Shown: positions 1-12,685 of the stretch, piece after piece
How the letters are laid out: the number at the start of each line of letters is the position of its first letter
How positions within the stretch are numbered: the first letter of the stretch is position 1
Assembly: GCA_025738555.1 (NCBI GenBank)
Contig: JAOVFP010000009.1
Coordinates: forward strand, 3,348,001-3,412,000
Reading direction: 5' to 3'
Length of the DNA: 64,000 nt
Source of the DNA: Cyathus striatus
Lineage: Eukaryota; Basidiomycota; Agaricomycetes; Agaricales; Nidulariaceae
Program-made: the position numbers and the translations under genes
Notes under the pieces: generated by a model
What the model was told of the DNA's origin: nothing
Seen by the model: the letters and a program-made list of their open reading frames with translations, nothing else
Databases searched by the model: none

Positions 1-400
1 ATTCCACGGCTTCCTTAAATCGGACTGCAGGGAGAGCATCGCCTATAATCTCTTCTGGGTTATTAATTCCAGGAGTAAACAAGTTAACACTTGGGTCAAG
101 ATGGCTGGCATTGGAGGGGGACCCCGGAGTCCCGGACCAATCTCTGAGAAACTGAATGTAATCCTAATTCATAAGAGGTAAGAGTCTTGTTTTATATCAT
201 AGCACGTCTTAACACGTACAGACAGCGCACAGGAAAAATGCTGAATAGTTCCAGCAATGGTTTCGTCACCCTCAGAGGACATAACCTCAGCTTCGCATTT
301 GTTAATCTTTAGGTTGTTGTCAAATTAGTTCATCATATAAGCGACAGGCGCTTACAGAGTTACAGTGACCAAAAGCGACAGTACTATCCTTGACATCCAT
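1..400 (-). CDS. TPR-CHAT protein, N-terminal part (cut by window edge)
   Basis: This is the first part of a third TPR-CHAT paralog running off the left edge. The model is an ATG at 400, exon 356-400, exon 220-306 and an open exon from 163 leftwards. Donors read GTAAGC and GTACGT, and acceptors AAG and TAG. The encoded start aligns block by block with the genes at 15251-19714 and 30953-35577: a short variable leader, an acidic stretch ending in HFSCALS, then FLRDWSG, then PGINNPEEIIGDALPAV and FKEAVE. Only about 98 residues are visible, so no TPR or CHAT domain is seen here. The identification rests on the paralogs. The 200 bp upstream of the ATG also resemble the DNA upstream of the 19714 start, so the promoter was duplicated with the gene. 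Confidence 0.75.
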
Positions 401-1841
401 GACGAGGTGGGGGGAAAGGGGAAGTTTATGGTTCCAGAACACACCTTATAAATTTTCAAGCCCTTCCATGCGTTATCGATAGGCCTTTCTTTCTCCATTA
501 GGAATGCACTGCTGTGCATTGGTTCTCGAGCGTCAAACACACAGCCCCGCACTGGGCGGTTAAAGTTAGATTCATCATCCTAGTTGATCCATAAGCTGTA
601 CGCTTGTATGATTCTTTCGCGAAACCGCATTATTTCTATCTTTAACACTTGCAATGTTAAGTACCTGCGCTTCACAGCTCTTTTCAAAGTATGTTGAATC
701 ACATTTGAAAAGAACCAGGTGGTTGGATATATTTTCAGAAACCGGCAGCGCCGGCATTCTTTGTCATCATATGCTGAAGTAAACTATGCAGAGTCGGCGA
801 CTAGATTATATTTGACCTCAGAGGGCGCGGCGGAACAACGCTCCCAGTTCCGAGGTTGTAGCGTTTGGCTAAGCACTTGTTATTTCTCATGGGGAGTTAC
901 AGGAACGACGCTCGGCCCTAGTTCCGAGATATGAGTTGGCCCAACCGGCGCTTTTTATTGATGATACCAATCTTGTCTTTTTATCATCAAGGTTGCGCAA
1001 ATCAGTCAACATTATCGCATGTATTAGATCTGTAGGCCGCTTAGTAAGTTAAAGTAATTAAAATATAAATCTTAGTACTTATATATGGATGTACAGTTAA
1101 TTTTATGAGTGGTACAGTATAGATTGTAGAGTGTGAACAGTGAGGTAGATGTCATTTGCCAGCTAAAGTTCTTTGAGCAAGGATGCCGGCTATGAATATA
1201 TCCGGCATCCGGCGTCCAGCTGAGCAAGGTCGCGGCTCAAGCCTTTTTCATTCGCGTCGCTTCTCTTCTCTCATCACTCACCATTTGCGCGAACGCTCGT
1301 CTCAACATCCACAATTCTAGTCTCTGTATTCTAGTTATGTTTGTTTTTTTATTCCCTCCCTCCCTGATCCCCAGCTTTTGATGAATTATTCAGTATTATT
1401 GAAGGACCATGAGTCAAGGTCTATAGCTTAGTTTAATGTCGCACTGTCTTGTTCTTTGATTTTATAAATCAAGTGTAATATAATACACTGGATATCGATG
1501 ATCTCTGCGTGAATCAAGGTAAAATCGCGGAGCAGTTCCCACCCGCCCAGCGGCTCGACTGCTCCGCGTCCGTTTGAGCATGCTCAAACCTAACCCAACC
1601 TTATTAGCCTTGTATTTGCGCGGAGACCGTTGACGAGGCTGGACGAGAATTTGTTACATAACGCATGTACGTAAGCATCAATTTATCAACGTCCCCAGAT
1701 CCAAACACCCAAGTCACGCCATGTTCGATATCCAACCCAAATCCAACTGAACTCATCACACAAGCTCAAGCTCCAATACTATGCTACCGTAATGGACCTT
1801 AAAACACAGCTACTAAACTCCTCGGTCTCGGACGACTAAAA
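401..1841. other. Intergenic stretch with duplicated promoter DNA
   Basis: Positions 401 to about 600 resemble 19715-19930, upstream of the paralogous TPR-CHAT gene; shared blocks include a run ending in TTCATCATCC. The rest shows no convincing gene. The short open frames here have no family resemblance and no splice structure. Confidence 0.5.
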
Positions 1842-3218
1842 ATGCAATCCATAGGAGCATACAAAACCCATGTCACCACCCGCAACCTCACCTATGGGTA
1901 CTTCTCCCCTCCCTCTCTCTCCTCCACAAAGCCCCCTCCTCCTCCCTACACGGATACACCTCCTCCTCGTACGACTGGGAAGCCCAATACGTCCATTTCA
2001 CAGGAAAAGGATATGGCGTGATTGTCCTTGACATGTTAGGCTATGGGGGCACAGGTAAGCCTTTGGATGTGCAGCTGTACAAAGCCGCGGCGATTGCGAG
2101 GGATCTAGTTGATATCCTTGATAAGGAGGGCGTGGAGAAAGTTATTGTGGTCTCGCATGATTGGTTCGTTCTTCCTCTTCCTCTTTTTCTGTTCTCCACT
2201 TCTCGGTCTCTGATATGATACTAACAATACGAACAGGGGCACACTCCCAGCCTCAAAACTAATCAACCTCTTCCCAACGCGCATCCTCGCAAACGTCTTC
2301 ATCTCACTAAGTTACTTCCCCCCAGACCCAAACTTCGACGTCGATGCCCTAAACGCCAAAATCAAAGACTTGACAGGAGAGAATTCGTTTGGATACTGGA
2401 AGTTTTTGCCTCTGATGATGCTGCTGATGTTATTATCAAACATGTGCGTACTTTTATATTATGTTATGAGACATCGTATTTGGTGTATGGGTTTTATCAT
2501 TATGAATGGTACTGATGGTGATTTAATCAACAGATGGACTCATTCTACTCCCTCGGGTGGACATCCACTCCAATCCTACACCGCACCGATATAGCGCCAA
2601 AAGGCAAAATGCGCGAATGTTTGGAGAGTGACAAGATGGGTCCCGGTTATGCTTCTTATATGAGTCCAGAGGTACGTGTATCTTTTTTCCACTTCTCTAA
2701 TTAAGTATAGCAGCTGAATAACTGTGTAAATAGGACCTTGAAGCTCACAAAGCTCGATTCTTAACTACAGGCGTATAAGCTTCGCAGAAATGGTACCTCG
2801 GCAGAGTTAAGAAGGTGGATAACGAAGACGATGCTCGTATGTCCTTCCCTCCTCCCCTTCCCTCCTCCCCCTCCCTCCTCCCCCTCCTTCCTCCTCCCTT
2901 CTCCAGTCGAACTTACATCCTTCCACAGTAATTCCATTAGACAAATACACAATCTCACACCCGACACTATTCATACCCAATCTGCAAGACTACTTATGTC
3001 TCCCTGAGGTGGGAGTGGCTGTTATGAAGCAGTACGCGCAGAACTTGAGTGTAAAGGAGGTTGATGCGAGCCATTGGGTTATGATGGAGCGACCGGGGGA
3101 GTTGAATCGTATTTTGGAGGAGTTCGTTGTGGGGCTTGATTGGGGCTTGAGCTCGAGGCGGGGCATTGAGAGTAGACAATATCGTCGGTGCGACCAATAC
3201 TCCTACCAGGTCCTTTAA
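1842..3218 (+). pseudogene. Epoxide hydrolase-like alpha/beta hydrolase pseudogene
   Basis: Translated pieces follow the fungal soluble epoxide hydrolase pattern in order. They are an N-terminal SIGAYKTHVTTRNLTYGYF, an oxyanion segment LHGYTSSSYDW, GYGVIVLDMLGYGGTGKP, a nucleophile elbow SHDWG formed across an intron (donor about 2164, acceptor about 2236), FGYWKF, and a C-terminal ASHWVMMERPGELN carrying the catalytic His. The nucleophile would be the Asp of SHDW. The frame is broken at least three times: in the CT-rich run near 1910-1940 just before LHGY, at a T-run near 2404 after GYWKF, and at a TAA near 2777. An intron near 2840-2930 is a pyrimidine microsatellite. The product cannot be made whole, although its exon order is preserved. 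Confidence 0.8.
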
Positions 3219-3419
3219 TGTTGCATCAACAGTAGTATATGTCTCTGTGCCATAATGCAGGCTGATATTGCTAACTACGCCGGCCACTAAACTCCTACTT
3301 AGTTTTGTCACGAGTTTCGACTCATTCTTATTTCAATACTGACTCAATGACCCAAATTCGAAACCCTCATCAGGTACTGTACTTGATAACGCAATAACAC
3401 GTAACATATTTCTTGCGCT

Positions 3420-3780
3420 GGTCCCTGACGTATTAGGCTGCGGGGGCACAGACAAGCCTCTCAATGTGCAGCCGTACAAAGCTGCTGCGATTGCGAGGGG
3501 TTTGGTTGATATCCTTGATAAGGAGAGTGTGGAGAAAGTTGTCGTTGTTCACCACTCCACAGAAATCCCCCTAGACGAATACACAATCCCGCACCCGACA
3601 CTATTCATGCTCACTCTGCAAGATTACTTATGTCTCCCGGAGGTGGGAGTTGCTTTTGTGAAGCAATACGCGCAGAATTTGAGTGTGAAAGAGGTTGATG
3701 CGAGCCATTGGGTTATGATGGAGCGACCGGGGGAGCTGAATCAAATTTTGAAGGTGTTTGTTATGGGGCTTCAGGATTAG
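3420..3780 (+). pseudogene. Internally deleted second copy of the epoxide hydrolase
   Basis: This tandem copy lies 200 bp after the first. It keeps the PYKAAAIARGLVDILDKESV segment and then jumps, within an open frame, from VVVHHSTE directly to IPLDEYTIPHPTL and the C-terminal ASHWVMMERPGELN. The DNA for the nucleophile elbow and the cap domain, present in the first copy between about 2155 and 2930, is missing, as is the N-terminal part. The open frame from 3466 to 3780 could encode 104 residues, but it lacks the nucleophile and so cannot be an active hydrolase. Duplication followed by deletion is the simplest origin. Confidence 0.75.
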
Positions 3781-4844
3781 GGTTTGAGGATGGGTGCCAG
3801 TGAGGTTGGTTAAGGTAGGCAATAGCCTACGTAGACTAGTACGTGGTGGCTACGTTCACGACTTTGAAGATGTCTAATAGGCATGTGAAATTCAGAAGTG
3901 TTGATATCGATATCGAAAGCTTCTAGATCTTTTGCCGTACGTGATCTTGGGTGTTCCTACTGTTCCTTCTTCGTACGCACTTGTGGCCCTACCGGAACGA
4001 CCTTGAGTTAGTCTATCGGTATCCAAAGGCCGAACTACTGCTTCATCTCCACTAGTAGAGTATGCCAGCAGTACGCTTATCAGTTGATTGCGATATGCAA
4101 CCGATCCAAGAACACCGACGTGCGGGCGACACGCACATGCCTATCAACTAATGTATCATACATGAAAAATAATCCTTATAAACTTCCCAGTCTCTCGTCT
4201 CTTTTACGGATATGATTCGTTGTACGGATGGACACCGCTTTTATCTTTGCATATTGCAAAAGTAAAACTTAATCTAGTCACGCTCATATGACTCTGATCT
4301 TAATCAATATTGGTAGTCTTGTGAGATGCCTAAATGAAATACCCGGTAAAACCCGTGCTCAGCGCTGTACCCTAACATCAATGAAAGTAGGCTCTGCACG
4401 ATGCCTATCCCGTGTCTCCATTTCGTATAAAGCACTTACTAGAAGCGTTCGAATATCTCTCATGTCAAGCAAGGTGTAGCCGGTTGGCGTGTGAGTTTTT
4501 CAACTCACCAAGCAATTACAAGGGAAAAGCAAAAAATTCGGGAATGTATGTGGCGGTAGTCGGAACGTGAACAGGCAATATCCTTTGTATATATGATCAT
4601 TGATTAGCACCGGTTCGACCTTGAGCTTATATATAAGTACTACACGAGACTACAATGTGTCAATAACCCTCATATAACCATAACTCACTTGATACATAAT
4701 TCAATACGGGTGACATTGCTAACACGGTACCAGCTGATCTCTCGATTGAGGACACCGATGTCTTTCTGACGTATAGTCGAGTTTATGGTGTGTTGTTTTG
4801 AGATACCACCCCCTGGTTTCTCACCCTTACGATTCACTGAGCTG
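3781..4844. other. Intergenic stretch, nothing recognised
   Basis: No conserved frame, RNA gene or repeat pair was seen. The first coding exon of the following membrane protein may lie near its right end but could not be fixed. Confidence 0.4.
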
Positions 4845-6500
4845 CCGTTATAACTATTCTCGTCTATGATATAATATACTGTTTCTTCGATGAGGTATGC
4901 ATTAATCTCCAAATTTATACGACTTGAATAACGCATTAATATATTATAGGTGAAATACATTTGGTGGTGACTATGAGGACTATCTGGAAACTTTTAGCTC
5001 ATCCTGACGCTCTTGGTTATATCTTCAGTGGAATGAAATGGTCAATACCCAAGGTATTCTATATGGTTTCACGATATTACGGTCCCATATATCTTTTGTA
5101 AGTTATTTTCAACCAACTGATAAATGTCCGTTTATCTCCTCGATTTTACAGGTTCTACTGTACTAGTATTGACATTCACCCTCAACCTAACAACTTTTTA
5201 ACTGAAATTTGACCATTCTAGCTGCGTACAACACATATTTTGGACATGTGTCACCGATCGTTAGTAATCTCTAATACACGACTCTGCTACCTAAACTGAA
5301 CAAAGTGGAATTAGTTGTAGCAGTATGTTTACTATTGTACCCGATGGGATCTGACATCCTCCTGCAGTTGTCGCGGGGCGGTGTTGTACAACGAAATGTA
5401 AGTGCATGCTTGTATTAATTGATGTAATTGATCATTTTACTTCACATTACATAGTGGAGGAACATACTGGATTGCAACTGACATCATCTTTGCATTTCGA
5501 GTTAGTGCATGTTACAGAAATAGCAAACGGAGTGAGGATTTCTATTTATCTATGATAACAGTGAAAATCTTAAAAGTGACAATTTTTAGTAATTTTCTTT
5601 CTAGCCATATCTCTTTTAGGTCGGTTATAGGCCGATGCGTTTTTTATTACTGACCTATACGTGGAAATGCACTAGTACAATTCTCAGTTTGGTTCCGAAA
5701 ACTATTTTGCCGTTATTGAACTCTGACTTTCACACCAGTTACTGCAAACCATCACTATAATGGATGGTATGACTATCTATCCTGGATTCAATGCATGCGT
5801 AACAAATGAACAGAAAGAATATACCTCTACTATGCGAATTTTAAACATTCTTTCATTTGCTTTCTCGGCTGCATTCCACAGTACGTAAAGTATACCATTC
5901 TACTAGCAATTATTTATTTCTTCCAACAGCTGTTTTGTTTCTTTTGACGATTATTAGGCTGGGAAAAGACACAATTCTCACCTCTGGGGGACTAAGAAGC
6001 CTGTTAAGAAACGAAGAAGGCTCCTTTCCCATTATTACATCATTTATCCGAGATGGAACACTGTATTTTGCGCTCGTCTTTGGTAAGAGGCATCAACCTG
6101 GTAGACACCTTACACTACTGATATACTTATGCGCATCTCAGTATTTACAATAATTATGATGTGCAGTAATACAACAAACCTTTCATCAAGAAATGAAATT
6201 CGCATCTATTTAGACCCGTAAATTCATTTCCTATATTATTTGTCTTCAGAATGTTTATGCTATATGCTTACAGGTGGTATGATGCAACAATGTTAATTTC
6301 TGTAAGTCAAACATCTACATTTTACATAAATATTGATATATTTCTAGGGACCACGGCTGGTATTGAGCTTGCGAAAAATTTTAGACGTCAATGAAAGCGC
6401 TAGTATGCCACTAGAGTCCAGATCAATTTTTCTTGCCCGATCTGTGCGTACGACGACCGACATATCCCAGGAAGATATTTTTGAAAACAGAATAGCTTAG
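4845..6500 (+). CDS. DUF6533-type multi-pass membrane protein (5' end unresolved)
   Basis: A multi-exon gene of a basidiomycete membrane family of unknown function. Readable pieces follow the family order: VITILVYDIIYCFFDE, then after an intron VKYIC, then GMKWSIPKVFYMVSRYYG (the conserved E-x-x-x-W and N/S-RY region), a segment ending GSDILLQL, IYPGFNACVTNEQKE, TVLFLLTIIRLGKD, ITSFIRDGTLYFALVF, and a C-terminal GPRLVLSLRK with stop TAG at 6498-6500. Donors such as GTATGC, GTAAGT and GTACGT follow the pieces. Hydrophobic segments recur throughout, consistent with about seven membrane helices. The first exon and some middle joins were not settled, and mild decay is possible. It ends 221 bp from the convergent transporter gene. 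A related gene lies at 26577-28114. Confidence 0.65.
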
Positions 6501-6721
6501 CCTGTTATGCATGATTGAACGTTTCTAGTAGTTCACTCAAGTTAGGTACATGGACGGACTGTTGAAAGTTGGTTGCCCTCTCTCTCTCTCATTTTTGATC
6601 CATGTCCAGCATATGGCGTTGTTTTTAATACATAAAACTTGAGTTAAACCGTGGAAACTACTAAGGATTCCTACGTCGATGATTAAATATACCATAGCTT
6701 CTAAGGGACGTGTTAATAATT

Positions 6722-8330
6722 TCAACCTGTCTTGGCCTTGAGCTCTGTCCAAAGAACAAAATGCATCACAATCCCAATCCCAATTACGCCGATCTGGATA
6801 GCGGCATACTTCTCCATTCCAATTTTCACGCCCGCACCACCCATGACAGCACCCGTTACTCTCCCCAGATAATTACTATACTGAATAGCCATACTGGCTT
6901 TCGTATTCCAGTTACCTGGCATTTGTTTGCTCAACAAACTGAGGGTGCAGGTGCTAGCAAGATTGAATCCTAGTGCCACTAGAAACCATGCGGCGAAGAG
7001 CGACCCAAAAGAAATCGTATTTGTTATCAAAATCACCAGAAATATGACAAGACCTAAGAGGCCAAGAGATGTTCCTGTCGCAAGGATAACGCGATCTTGC
7101 ATTCGGTACGCGTAACGGACATTTAGGAAAAGGAATGGGATAGTGGCTGCGCCACCCATGGCAATCAAATTCCCGGCTTGGTATGGGCAATAACGCATTG
7201 CGGACGCAGTAAACACAGGAATGTTCGATTCCCAACCGGAGATGACGAAGAAGTATGCAGTGCTATAGTAGCACATGCAAAACATTATACATTTCTGTTG
7301 AGGAGTGAGCGAGAAGAAGCTTGGATGGGGTTCATGTTCATCCGCAACAGAAGGTGCAAGCGAAATCATCTCCATCTCTCCTATCGCTGGACGCCTCGCC
7401 TGGACCGTGGTAACGCTAGAAGCCTTTGGCACATCTTCGAAAAGCCACCCACTAATGATCAAAAATACGACCCACACTCCCACTGCAACCCATCCAGGAG
7501 CTGTATATCCATTGAACCCGAAATTCCCGAAACCGGCTTTGTACAGCATCCCTCCTACCCATGGCCCTGCGCTGGATCCAAATGCTTGTGCGACTACGTA
7601 CCAACTCGCTAACATGGTCCTTCTACGTATGCCTACTATTCTGGGATCCGTGCAATATTTGCGACTGAACATAAACGAAGTAAAGCTTATTCCGAGAATC
7701 ATGCGACCAATGAGAAGAAGGTAGAGGAAGTCGAAGGTATATGCAAGGGCGTAAAGGATATTTCCGATAAATGCTGAGATGTAAGCAATGAAAAACGGTC
7801 GACGGTATTGTCCTAGGAGGAAAATCAATGTTACTTCATCATGATGCGCTACATATGGAGAATTATAACACGCACCATCGTCAAACCTTTTCACTACCAG
7901 TAGCGTGATTCCTGCAAATACTGTAGGAATACCAATTACGAGCCCGGCAAAGGTCGAGGATCCACCTAGATATTTAGCGTATAAACTCGCGGAGGGAACA
8001 ATAATGAAGAAGGAGAACTGCTCTTAAGGTCAGCTTGAACACTCCTGTCCTAAGTTAAATAGAGATATGCACCTGGAACATAGCGTTGCCAGCTATTACC
8101 ACTGCCAAAGACTTGATAGAGGGCAGACGAAACTCCGGATTTTCATTATCCACGATGTCGATTTGTAACCTTGTCTCCGTTACAAACACATTTTGTTGTG
8201 TGCTAGTAGCACTGCTGTTGCTTGCTTTCCAAGGAGTGTTTGGAAGCATAGAGCTCGACCTCGACGGTAGCTTGACTCCGGGAATCTCTTGCAGCATGGC
8301 GGAAGGGATGTGTAGACCACTGACTGCCAT
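6722..8330 (-). CDS. Major facilitator superfamily transporter
   Basis: Three exons (8073-8330, 7876-8017, 6722-7812) join to about 496 residues, a normal MFS length. The joins are CAG|GTGCAT to AGCAG and GATG|GTGCGT to CCTAG. The second intron is 63 nt and in frame, so an unspliced reading also stays open; splicing restores FDDGQYRRPFF, the expected loop after an early helix. The N-terminal 70 residues are polar. Helix-like segments follow, such as AVVIAGNAMFQFSFFIIV, with GRMILG as an MFS signature-like loop and SRKYCTDPRIVGIRRRTMLA between helices. About 12 helices are expected, placing it in a membrane as a secondary transporter. The substrate cannot be told from sequence. The gene converges with the DUF6533-type gene. 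Confidence 0.85.
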
Positions 8331-10513
8331 ATCGATCGGTCAGTATGTATCGAGTTCATACTAGAAGCATTAAGTAGATCCCCTCGTTTGCATCATGCGC
8401 AAGGTGATCGGTTTGCACCTAGTGCTCAGTGCTGTTCAGGAAGCACTGTCCTGTAACTATATATAAGATATCAACCAGTACCTCAGTGCTCGCCTTGAGC
8501 ATCGGAACGATAAATATAAGCAACTTACCAACCAAGTATACAGGAAGCCGTCGTGGTGAAGCCTTCCAGCCAGGAAGGAGGTCGAAAGGATAGGTAGTAC
8601 GAAAATGAATACTTATCGTAAAGCGGGATTTTTTCTGCTGTTCGGTAAGCAATGGGTAACCGATAACTACCTAAGTATAAATAAGATATTACTGTGGGCG
8701 CTCGGGATTGTTTGTGCTCCGTCTTCGCCCTTGAGAATCGGATAGATGATCAGTATCGCATCTCCATCATCTTGATTTACAAATGATTTAGTTGAAGAAA
8801 CAACTTCTCTTCCGAGCAAGGCTATACAAATATGAGATGCACCATTGCAGGAGTGGAAAATAGCTGGACAATAATGAACATTTGAAGCATATTTGAAAGC
8901 TGAACGCAAGTTGTTGAACTTGGACCTAGCTGACAGTTCGTTACGCAAGCGTTATGCATTACGTAACAAATTAATGACAATAATTTACCAACTCCCTCAG
9001 ATCCAAATAACTATTTAACAACACACGTGTACGCGAACCGCCACACGGTTCGTTGACGGCGGACGCGCATATGACACGCAATCCGACTCCGAGTCGACAT
9101 AAACTCTATCCCCGTCCACGTCTCAGTATAAGTAATACCATCATGGTGTGGAAGAAGATTTCCGGTTGAAGGAAGTTCTTGGACAAAGAACTTGCGAGCG
9201 GATAGCACGTCCGTCTATCCTCAGGTCCTAGTGAGGTTCGTTAAGAAGTGAAAGAAGGGGGGAAAAGAACCTGTATTCAACGAGAGTAAAGTACTGTACT
9301 TAAATAGGTACAGAAACATGTAAACGAGTGAACTATTAAAAACCGACACGAGGCCGATTTTACGGTACAGGCAGAATGCCTGCTCTACAATGGCATCAGC
9401 TTGCATAATCGATAATCGGCGTACATATCACATGATATTACTTAGATTGAATAAACGGTTTGTATTTCGACTTTTTTATTGTAAATGTTCCTTCCATTCC
9501 GAAACTTCTGCTCAATTACTAAGTACTTACTGAAACCGGTAGTAAGTCGCTTCATTCGAAAGAATATTTTTGTTAAATGTTTAGTCTTTCTTGACCACGC
9601 GCCTCCACGCGCTTCGTTGTAATGGGAGTTAATTAGGCTATATGCTACAATAGTACAAGGTAGTAATTGTAATATAGGTTCCATGCAAGAGATGTCAGAT
9701 CGTTGAAATATGGACCCGGATCTGAGCTCATTATCCCTGATCTAGCTCTATTTCGGTTCGTACAATCATACGGCTTGCCATTCAGCAACTCGGCACAGTG
9801 CTCAACTGAACTGAGAGTTGCTAAGCGTTTTACGCTGCAGTTAAAATGAGTGCCGGCTTGTTCGTTCCATTACATTTCTGAATTTACTGATGGAATCCTT
9901 ATTACATGTCATACATGCGCCTTCGTCATTTGAGGATAGATTTACGTTAAACTTGAATCAACACTTATAAGTTATAACTTTGTCCTATATACAACACAAA
10001 TGGATATGTGCAATATAATGAGCAGAGTTTCCAATGACTGGTAAAACTTTTAAAATACACAGGTTGATAACGATTCAAAGGGTTCACTCCAATTCACTCA
10101 TCTTGCACTCATTCCGTTCGCGCATTGTTGCTTGCCAAACTTAGAAGGCCAAACAACTTTGTTTGTAGGTTGTTTGCTATAGCTTGGGGTGGGACACCCT
10201 CCGTGGGAACTGGTACAAGATCGGCGAATTTGACGCCTCTTGGTTCCATGTCCAATGTCCATCAGAATTCCGTCGTAAAGGCCCTCAGAACTGTGTTTTG
10301 TTTCAAGTTCATCAAATCTCTAAACTAGGGTATGTTCAAATTGACTTCGAAAACTGACAACTAAAACAAAAGTACAGGCTACAATAGAACTTCTCTTGCA
10401 TTAACAATTATATTAACGAAGACATTACTTACCCAGGAATAGTCCTTTACGTTTCTTGGCTTGCCAAGACGGTACAGTAGTTGACAAGGATCGTCGATCA
10501 TGTGGCTTTGACT
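8331..10513. other. Long intergenic stretch, no gene seen
   Basis: About 2.2 kb without a convincing gene. A small perfect hairpin (7-bp arms CGAACCG/CGGTTCG) lies near 9034-9052. The other open frames are short and unlike any family known to me. Confidence 0.4.
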
Positions 10514-10598
10514 GTTCAACGTTCAACGTTCAACCTTGTCGGGAGGTCTTCGTTTTGCTGTGACGGCGCCAACACGGCGCCAATTCTATGTATATAAA
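10514..10598 (+). promoter_or_regulatory. Core promoter of the lysozyme gene
   Basis: Three perfect GTTCAAC heptamers run head to tail at 10514-10534. Two direct copies of CGGCGCCAA lie at 10564-10572 and 10575-10583. A TATA box (TATATAAA) at 10591-10598 lies about 65 nt before the ATG at 10662. The arrangement is seen in the sequence; a role in transcription is inferred from its position. Confidence 0.55.
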
Positions 10599-10661
10599 GA
10601 AAGCTCGGAGGTCTTCCAGAGTACGCCAAAACTCAGCACCTCACAAGGCATCCAGCGCACA

Positions 10662-11559
10662 ATGTATCGCTCGCTACTTCTTCTCCCGCTTCTATTCATC
10701 TCCTCGGCATACGCATTAGTACATGCAGTAGACTCCTCCTCCCTCGTTCCCGTGGTCACCTACCAAAGGGCCAGATCACAAGGGTTCACGAAGGCCATAA
10801 TCCGTGGGTACCAAGAAGCCTGCGGGTCCGGAGGCAGAGTCGACCCAAACTTCGTACCGTCGTACAACAATGCAAGAACCGCCGGGTACACCGATATCGA
10901 CACGTACTGGTTCCCTTGCACCGGCGCTAACAATAACTGCAAATCATTTTCTACTCAAATCTCTGAGATTGCTTCCACGTTTAGAGCAAATTCGATGAAC
11001 ATTGGTACGATTTGGGTTGATATCGAGGCAGATTCGGTTTGCAATAACGTGAGTTATCGCCAAGAAGTGTCAGTGTAGGAGTGCTAATGAGTTAACTTTG
11101 ATACACCAAGTGGAACTATGGAGCGTCTGGAAACCTTAATGTAGCTAGGGAGCTCATTAGTGCAATCAGGTCTTCAGGCTTCAACTTCGGTATCTACAGC
11201 AGCCCAGGAGTACGTATGTTCCATGCAATACTATTTCCATTCTGACCAAGATAATAGGAATGGGGAAATATATTTGGCTCTAGGAGTGTCGTTTTGGATA
11301 GCTCTGCACCTCTCTGGTTCGCCACCTTCAACAACGTTGAAGTAAGTTCATTATGTATCTCAAGTGTTCCAAATGTCTAAAATATATCATACTCTACTAG
11401 ACTCTTACGCTAGGAACTCCTTTTGGAGGGTGAGATATGTTTTTTTCTTGATCGTTTCTATAGGCTAACAGACGAGTTAGTTGGACTAGCGCTGTTGGAC
11501 ACCAGTACACTGATAAATCCGCATCTGGGCTGTTCGACCTCAATGTCTTTGCAAACTGA
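10662..11559 (+). CDS. Secreted GH25-like lysozyme
   Basis: Five exons (10662-11048, 11111-11209, 11258-11341, 11401-11429, 11481-11559) give 225 residues. An N-terminal signal peptide of about 22 residues (MYRSLLLLPLLFISSAYA) is followed by one glycosidase domain. IIRGYQEACGSGGRVDPNF, TDIDTYWFPC and the acidic motif WVDIEAD (Asp120 and Glu122, the D-x-E of GH25 catalysis) are present, followed by FGIYSSPGEWGNIFG and a C-terminal WTSAVGHQYTD. Family members hydrolyse the beta-1,4 bond of peptidoglycan. Secretion suggests a role against bacteria or in feeding on them, which is inference. The length matches single-domain fungal and protist members, and all joins keep frame. A clear TATA box precedes the gene. 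Confidence 0.85.
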
Positions 11560-12112
11560 TTTGGTTTTATGTTTAATTAATTCCTAGAATTAGTATCTGT
11601 CAGGCTGTTTATACCTTAACTATCGTTGGTTTTATTCAGAATAATTTCAGAAATTCTAGTACACCTTTTTCATATAATAAGCATATTGATATCTTTTACT
11701 TTGAATGTGGTATTTACAATTAGTGCGGAGCAACTGTCTCACCTGCAACATTTTAGAAGCTTTGTCTGTTGTAGTCACATGACGTATATCTCAAATATAA
11801 CGTTACATAACCTGACTGTACTTAGAACCGTACAGTAGTACTCTCTTCAATGTGTCATTCGCGCGTGCTCATTCCTTTTGCTCACCATCCCCGTCAGACT
11901 CCCTCAATATTATACAGTAATGCTAATACAAAGGTAGCTGTGGTTTTGCATCAGAGAGGTTTTGAAAATTATTACTCAACTCCTGACTAGTTCAGCTTGG
12001 ATCTTAGGAGTTGTAACAACTAAAATGATGAAATAGCACAATTGATTTCAAATTTCCGATATTATTCACGTATGCCTCATCTGCTAAAAAAAGGATATCG
12101 TTTAACAAATGA
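11560..12112. other. Intergenic stretch, nothing recognised
   Basis: AT-rich DNA between the lysozyme stop and the tRNA. No gene, repeat pair or clear terminator was seen. Confidence 0.4.
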
Positions 12113-12208
12113 CGACGCCAGCAGGATTTGAACCTGCGCCCTCAAAGAGGAACAGATAATCGACAACATAATTCGAATCTGTCGCCGTAACCACTTGGCT
12201 ATAGCGCC
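12113..12208 (-). tRNA. tRNA-Ser (anticodon CGA), with intron
   Basis: On the minus strand the acceptor arm GGCGCTA pairs with TGGCGTC (two G-T pairs), with discriminator G at 12113. The anticodon stem is ACAGA/TCTGT with loop TTCGAA plus A, giving anticodon CGA. A 14-nt intron follows position 37, the usual eukaryotic site. The variable arm is long (TCCTC/GAGG), as in class II tRNAs, and the T arm GCAGG/CCTGC has loop TTCAAAT. Spliced length is 82 nt, as expected for tRNA-Ser. Confidence 0.93.
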
Positions 12209-12685
12209 TTGAAACTAATCTGGTCATGTGGCTATATGTCATGAAAATCTAGTTTACCATACAATGGATTGAAGTGCATCGTAAGGCCTTAAGGCACCTC
12301 CCACCATACAAGGCATATTGTTGAACACGGATCCTTAAACATCATTGACAGGCTTGATAGAGAGCCTTATTATGCAATGTAGAAAATGATGGCCATATAA
12401 TATATTCACACCACTAAATGGTTTGTAAGGTAGTGTAAGGCTGTCCGAATAAGTACAGAATCCCGATTCTACATTATTTAATTTGATCAGTGAACTGGCA
12501 TAAAGAAACGACAGAAAATATTCAATTCTATTTTGATGATTGATACAAATACAATCGTAATATACTAAGTAAGGCTGCTAGTAACTAAACTAGAACTGTT
12601 AGCGTATTCACTGCATGTTACGAATCACCTACCACGATTTACTTACCTTTATTTAATTTTACTTACAAGTAATTACTCTACTCAG

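Noticed and set aside
7178..7724. Plus-strand frames across the MFS gene
   Set aside because: They are antisense to well-supported membrane-helix coding sequence, with no independent signal.
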